NCBI GenBank assembly: GCA_025353235.1
Contig: JANXQZ010000131.1
Span: 1 to 8,177, forward strand
Length of the DNA stretch: 8,177 bases
Source: Bryobacterales bacterium
GTDB lineage: Bacteria > Acidobacteriota > Terriglobia > Bryobacterales > Bryobacteraceae
Reading direction: 5' to 3'
Shown piece after piece: positions 7,338 through 8,177 of this stretch. The translations under genes were made by a program, and so were the position numbers. Numbering within the stretch: position 1 is the stretch's first letter; every line of letters starts with the position of its first letter. Below the pieces are notes generated by a model. It saw only the letters and a list, made by a program, of their open reading frames with translations. It was not told where the DNA came from and searched no databases.

Positions 7338-7397
7338 GCGTTCCGCGTAGATCGCATCTGGAGCAAGGTAGACTCCGTCCAGCCAGCAGGAGAATTA

Positions 7398-7433
7398 ATG
7401 TTAGGCATTGACTGTAACGCGGATTACAGATAG
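7398..7433 (+). other. Possible 11-codon leader ORF with strong Shine-Dalgarno
   Basis: AGCAGGAG (7385-7392) lies five bases before an ATG opening an 11-residue frame, MLGIDCNADYR, which ends in TAG at 7431. The Shine-Dalgarno is the best in the tssM-downstream gap, yet no long frame follows it. It could be a leader peptide, the 5' remnant of a lost operon gene, or chance. The 7338-7473 gap otherwise shows no gene and no clear rho-independent terminator after tssM. Confidence 0.2.
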
Positions 7434-7436
7434 GCT
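7408..7436 (+). promoter_or_regulatory. Candidate sigma-70-like promoter for the secreted HExxE protein
   Basis: TTGACT (7408-7413) is followed by a 17-base spacer and TAGGCT (7431-7436). The -35 matches five of six consensus bases and the -10 only three of six. Transcription would begin near 7443, about 30 bases ahead of the GTG at 7474. The lack of a Shine-Dalgarno before that GTG weakens the model. Confidence 0.35.
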
Positions 7437-7473
7437 GTCTCTAAGATGAACACCACTCCCCCCCACACATACT

Positions 7474-8133
7474 GTGACTTTTGATCGGCTGCCGCTTGGA
7501 CTTGCGGTCGCTCCGATCTTATTATTGTCTTTGGCTGCTAGCGTCGGGGCTCAGACCCCCTACGCTGTAAACGTTGCTGTCCAAAATAGGTCAAGCTACC
7601 CACTCACCCAAGTCACTCTAAACGCTTTGCAGACCCAGCTAACTTACCACTACGGCTGGAAATACAACAGGAACGTCACGATCCGGCAAGCTACGCCGAC
7701 CTCGTCCGATCTCGCGGTATACATCGATAACAACGAAGCAAACTTTCCAGGGGATTGCAACGCCAATAGGTGTTACGGAGTGCATTACACATCGACTGAC
7801 GTGGCCCCGCTCGGCACGATTTATATAAACGCCGGCGCAGTGATCACGTTGACGAACGGGCAGCCGTTCAACGTGCCTCTGACAATATCGATCGGCCACG
7901 AGGTAATGGAAGCGGTCGAAGATCCTGGCATTAATAGGGTCGCGATAGCAGGGAGCACGGCCTGTATATTCGAGCTGGTGGACCCGGTGGAGGCTGTCAA
8001 TGCCAACAATTCCTGGTTCTACTACATCAGCGCGTACGATCCCGTGAGCCAGGGATATGTCTACGTTCCCGTTGCCGACTTCGTTTTTCGAAATTTTTTG
8101 TTTTGTCCGGCCCAGGCGCGCCTTTCGACTTGA
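7474..8133 (+). CDS. Secreted putative metalloprotease-like protein with HExxE motif, C-terminus apparently frameshifted
   Basis: The first 26 residues form a good Sec signal peptide: a hydrophobic core PLGLAVAPILLLSLAAS, then VGA before Gln27. The export target would be the periplasm or outside. The key motif is GHEVMEAVEDPGIN, giving HExxE at residues 142-146. It is followed by FELVDPVEA and PVADFVF. I recall the same order (HExxE, DP..N, E..DP.E, then a DFV..F block) in uncharacterised bacterial proteins, which suggests a zinc-binding, possibly proteolytic site. No activity is established. The GTG at 7474 has no Shine-Dalgarno. An ATG at 7446 would be in frame only with one C fewer in the C7 tract at 7458-7464. 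At the 3' end, one extra T in the T6 tract at 8094-8099 would restore a family-like C-terminus that runs off the window. Base composition looks lower in GC than the tss genes. The gene may be decaying or affected by sequence errors. Confidence 0.7.
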   Translation: MTFDRLPLGLAVAPILLLSLAASVGAQTPYAVNVAVQNRSSYPLTQVTLNALQTQLTYHYGWKYNRNVTIRQATPTSSDLAVYIDNNEANFPGDCNANRCYGVHYTSTDVAPLGTIYINAGAVITLTNGQPFNVPLTISIGHEVMEAVEDPGINRVAIAGSTACIFELVDPVEAVNANNSWFYYISAYDPVSQGYVYVPVADFVFRNFLFCPAQARLST

Positions 8134-8177
8134 CCGGAACCCTTCAGTCGGCGTTCCAGACCTCACCGAACTATCAG
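8100..8177 (+). pseudogene. Out-of-frame continuation of the HExxE protein, runs off window
   Basis: Reading from 8100 in the frame shifted relative to the upstream gene gives an open 26-codon stretch to the window end, including SGPGAPFDLTGTLQS and ending NYQ. This fits the glycine/proline-rich segment expected after the DFV block of this protein type better than the in-frame tail CPAQARLST does. It would join the upstream frame if the T6 tract at 8094-8099 had seven T residues. The true gene probably ends beyond this window. Confidence 0.55.

Noticed and set aside
7338..7397. Possible terminator after tssM (CTGGA...TCCAG around 7358-7382)
   Set aside because: The stem is only about five pairs with a long loop and no following T run, so it does not support a rho-independent terminator.

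Overview
The window looks like part of a type VI secretion system (T6SS) locus from a high-GC Gram-negative bacterium. The style of the proteins suggests an Acidobacteriota-like soil lineage: an alanine/proline-rich repeat protein, a kinase-like N-terminus beside secretion genes, and TssM with a GETGTAKT P-loop. That assignment is an impression and was not tested by a search.

Layout. Positions 3-195 hold a long inverted repeat with a perfect 74-bp stem, which is either a real foldback element or an assembly artefact. On the minus strand, 297-1694 encodes a 465-residue protein with a degenerate kinase-N-lobe-like start, twelve copies of a short GEFTRMFQAP-type motif in Pro/Ala-rich linkers, and a C-terminal membrane anchor. 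A 61-bp divergent intergenic region separates it from a plus-strand operon tssK-tssL-tssM (1756-7337). The operon's spacers are 11 and 9 bp, and Shine-Dalgarno sites sit directly at the preceding stop codons of tssL and tssM. After tssM come a possible promoter and a secreted putative zinc-metalloprotease-like protein (7474-8133). Its C-terminal coding appears to be broken by a one-base frameshift at a T6 tract and continues in another frame to the window edge.

How the genes fit together. TssK links the T6SS baseplate to the cytoplasmic part of the membrane complex, and TssL and TssM are the inner-membrane subunits of that complex. The divergent repeat protein is not a core T6SS subunit. Its motif is echoed by a GATGIFRPD segment in a cytoplasmic stretch of TssM just before that protein's third membrane segment. 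I propose that the repeat protein is a membrane-tethered scaffold whose conserved threonines or aromatic motifs dock a shared T6SS partner, possibly an FHA protein. This is the part of the window most likely to be undescribed. No tssJ, fha, kinase, phosphatase, sheath, Hcp or VgrG gene is visible here.
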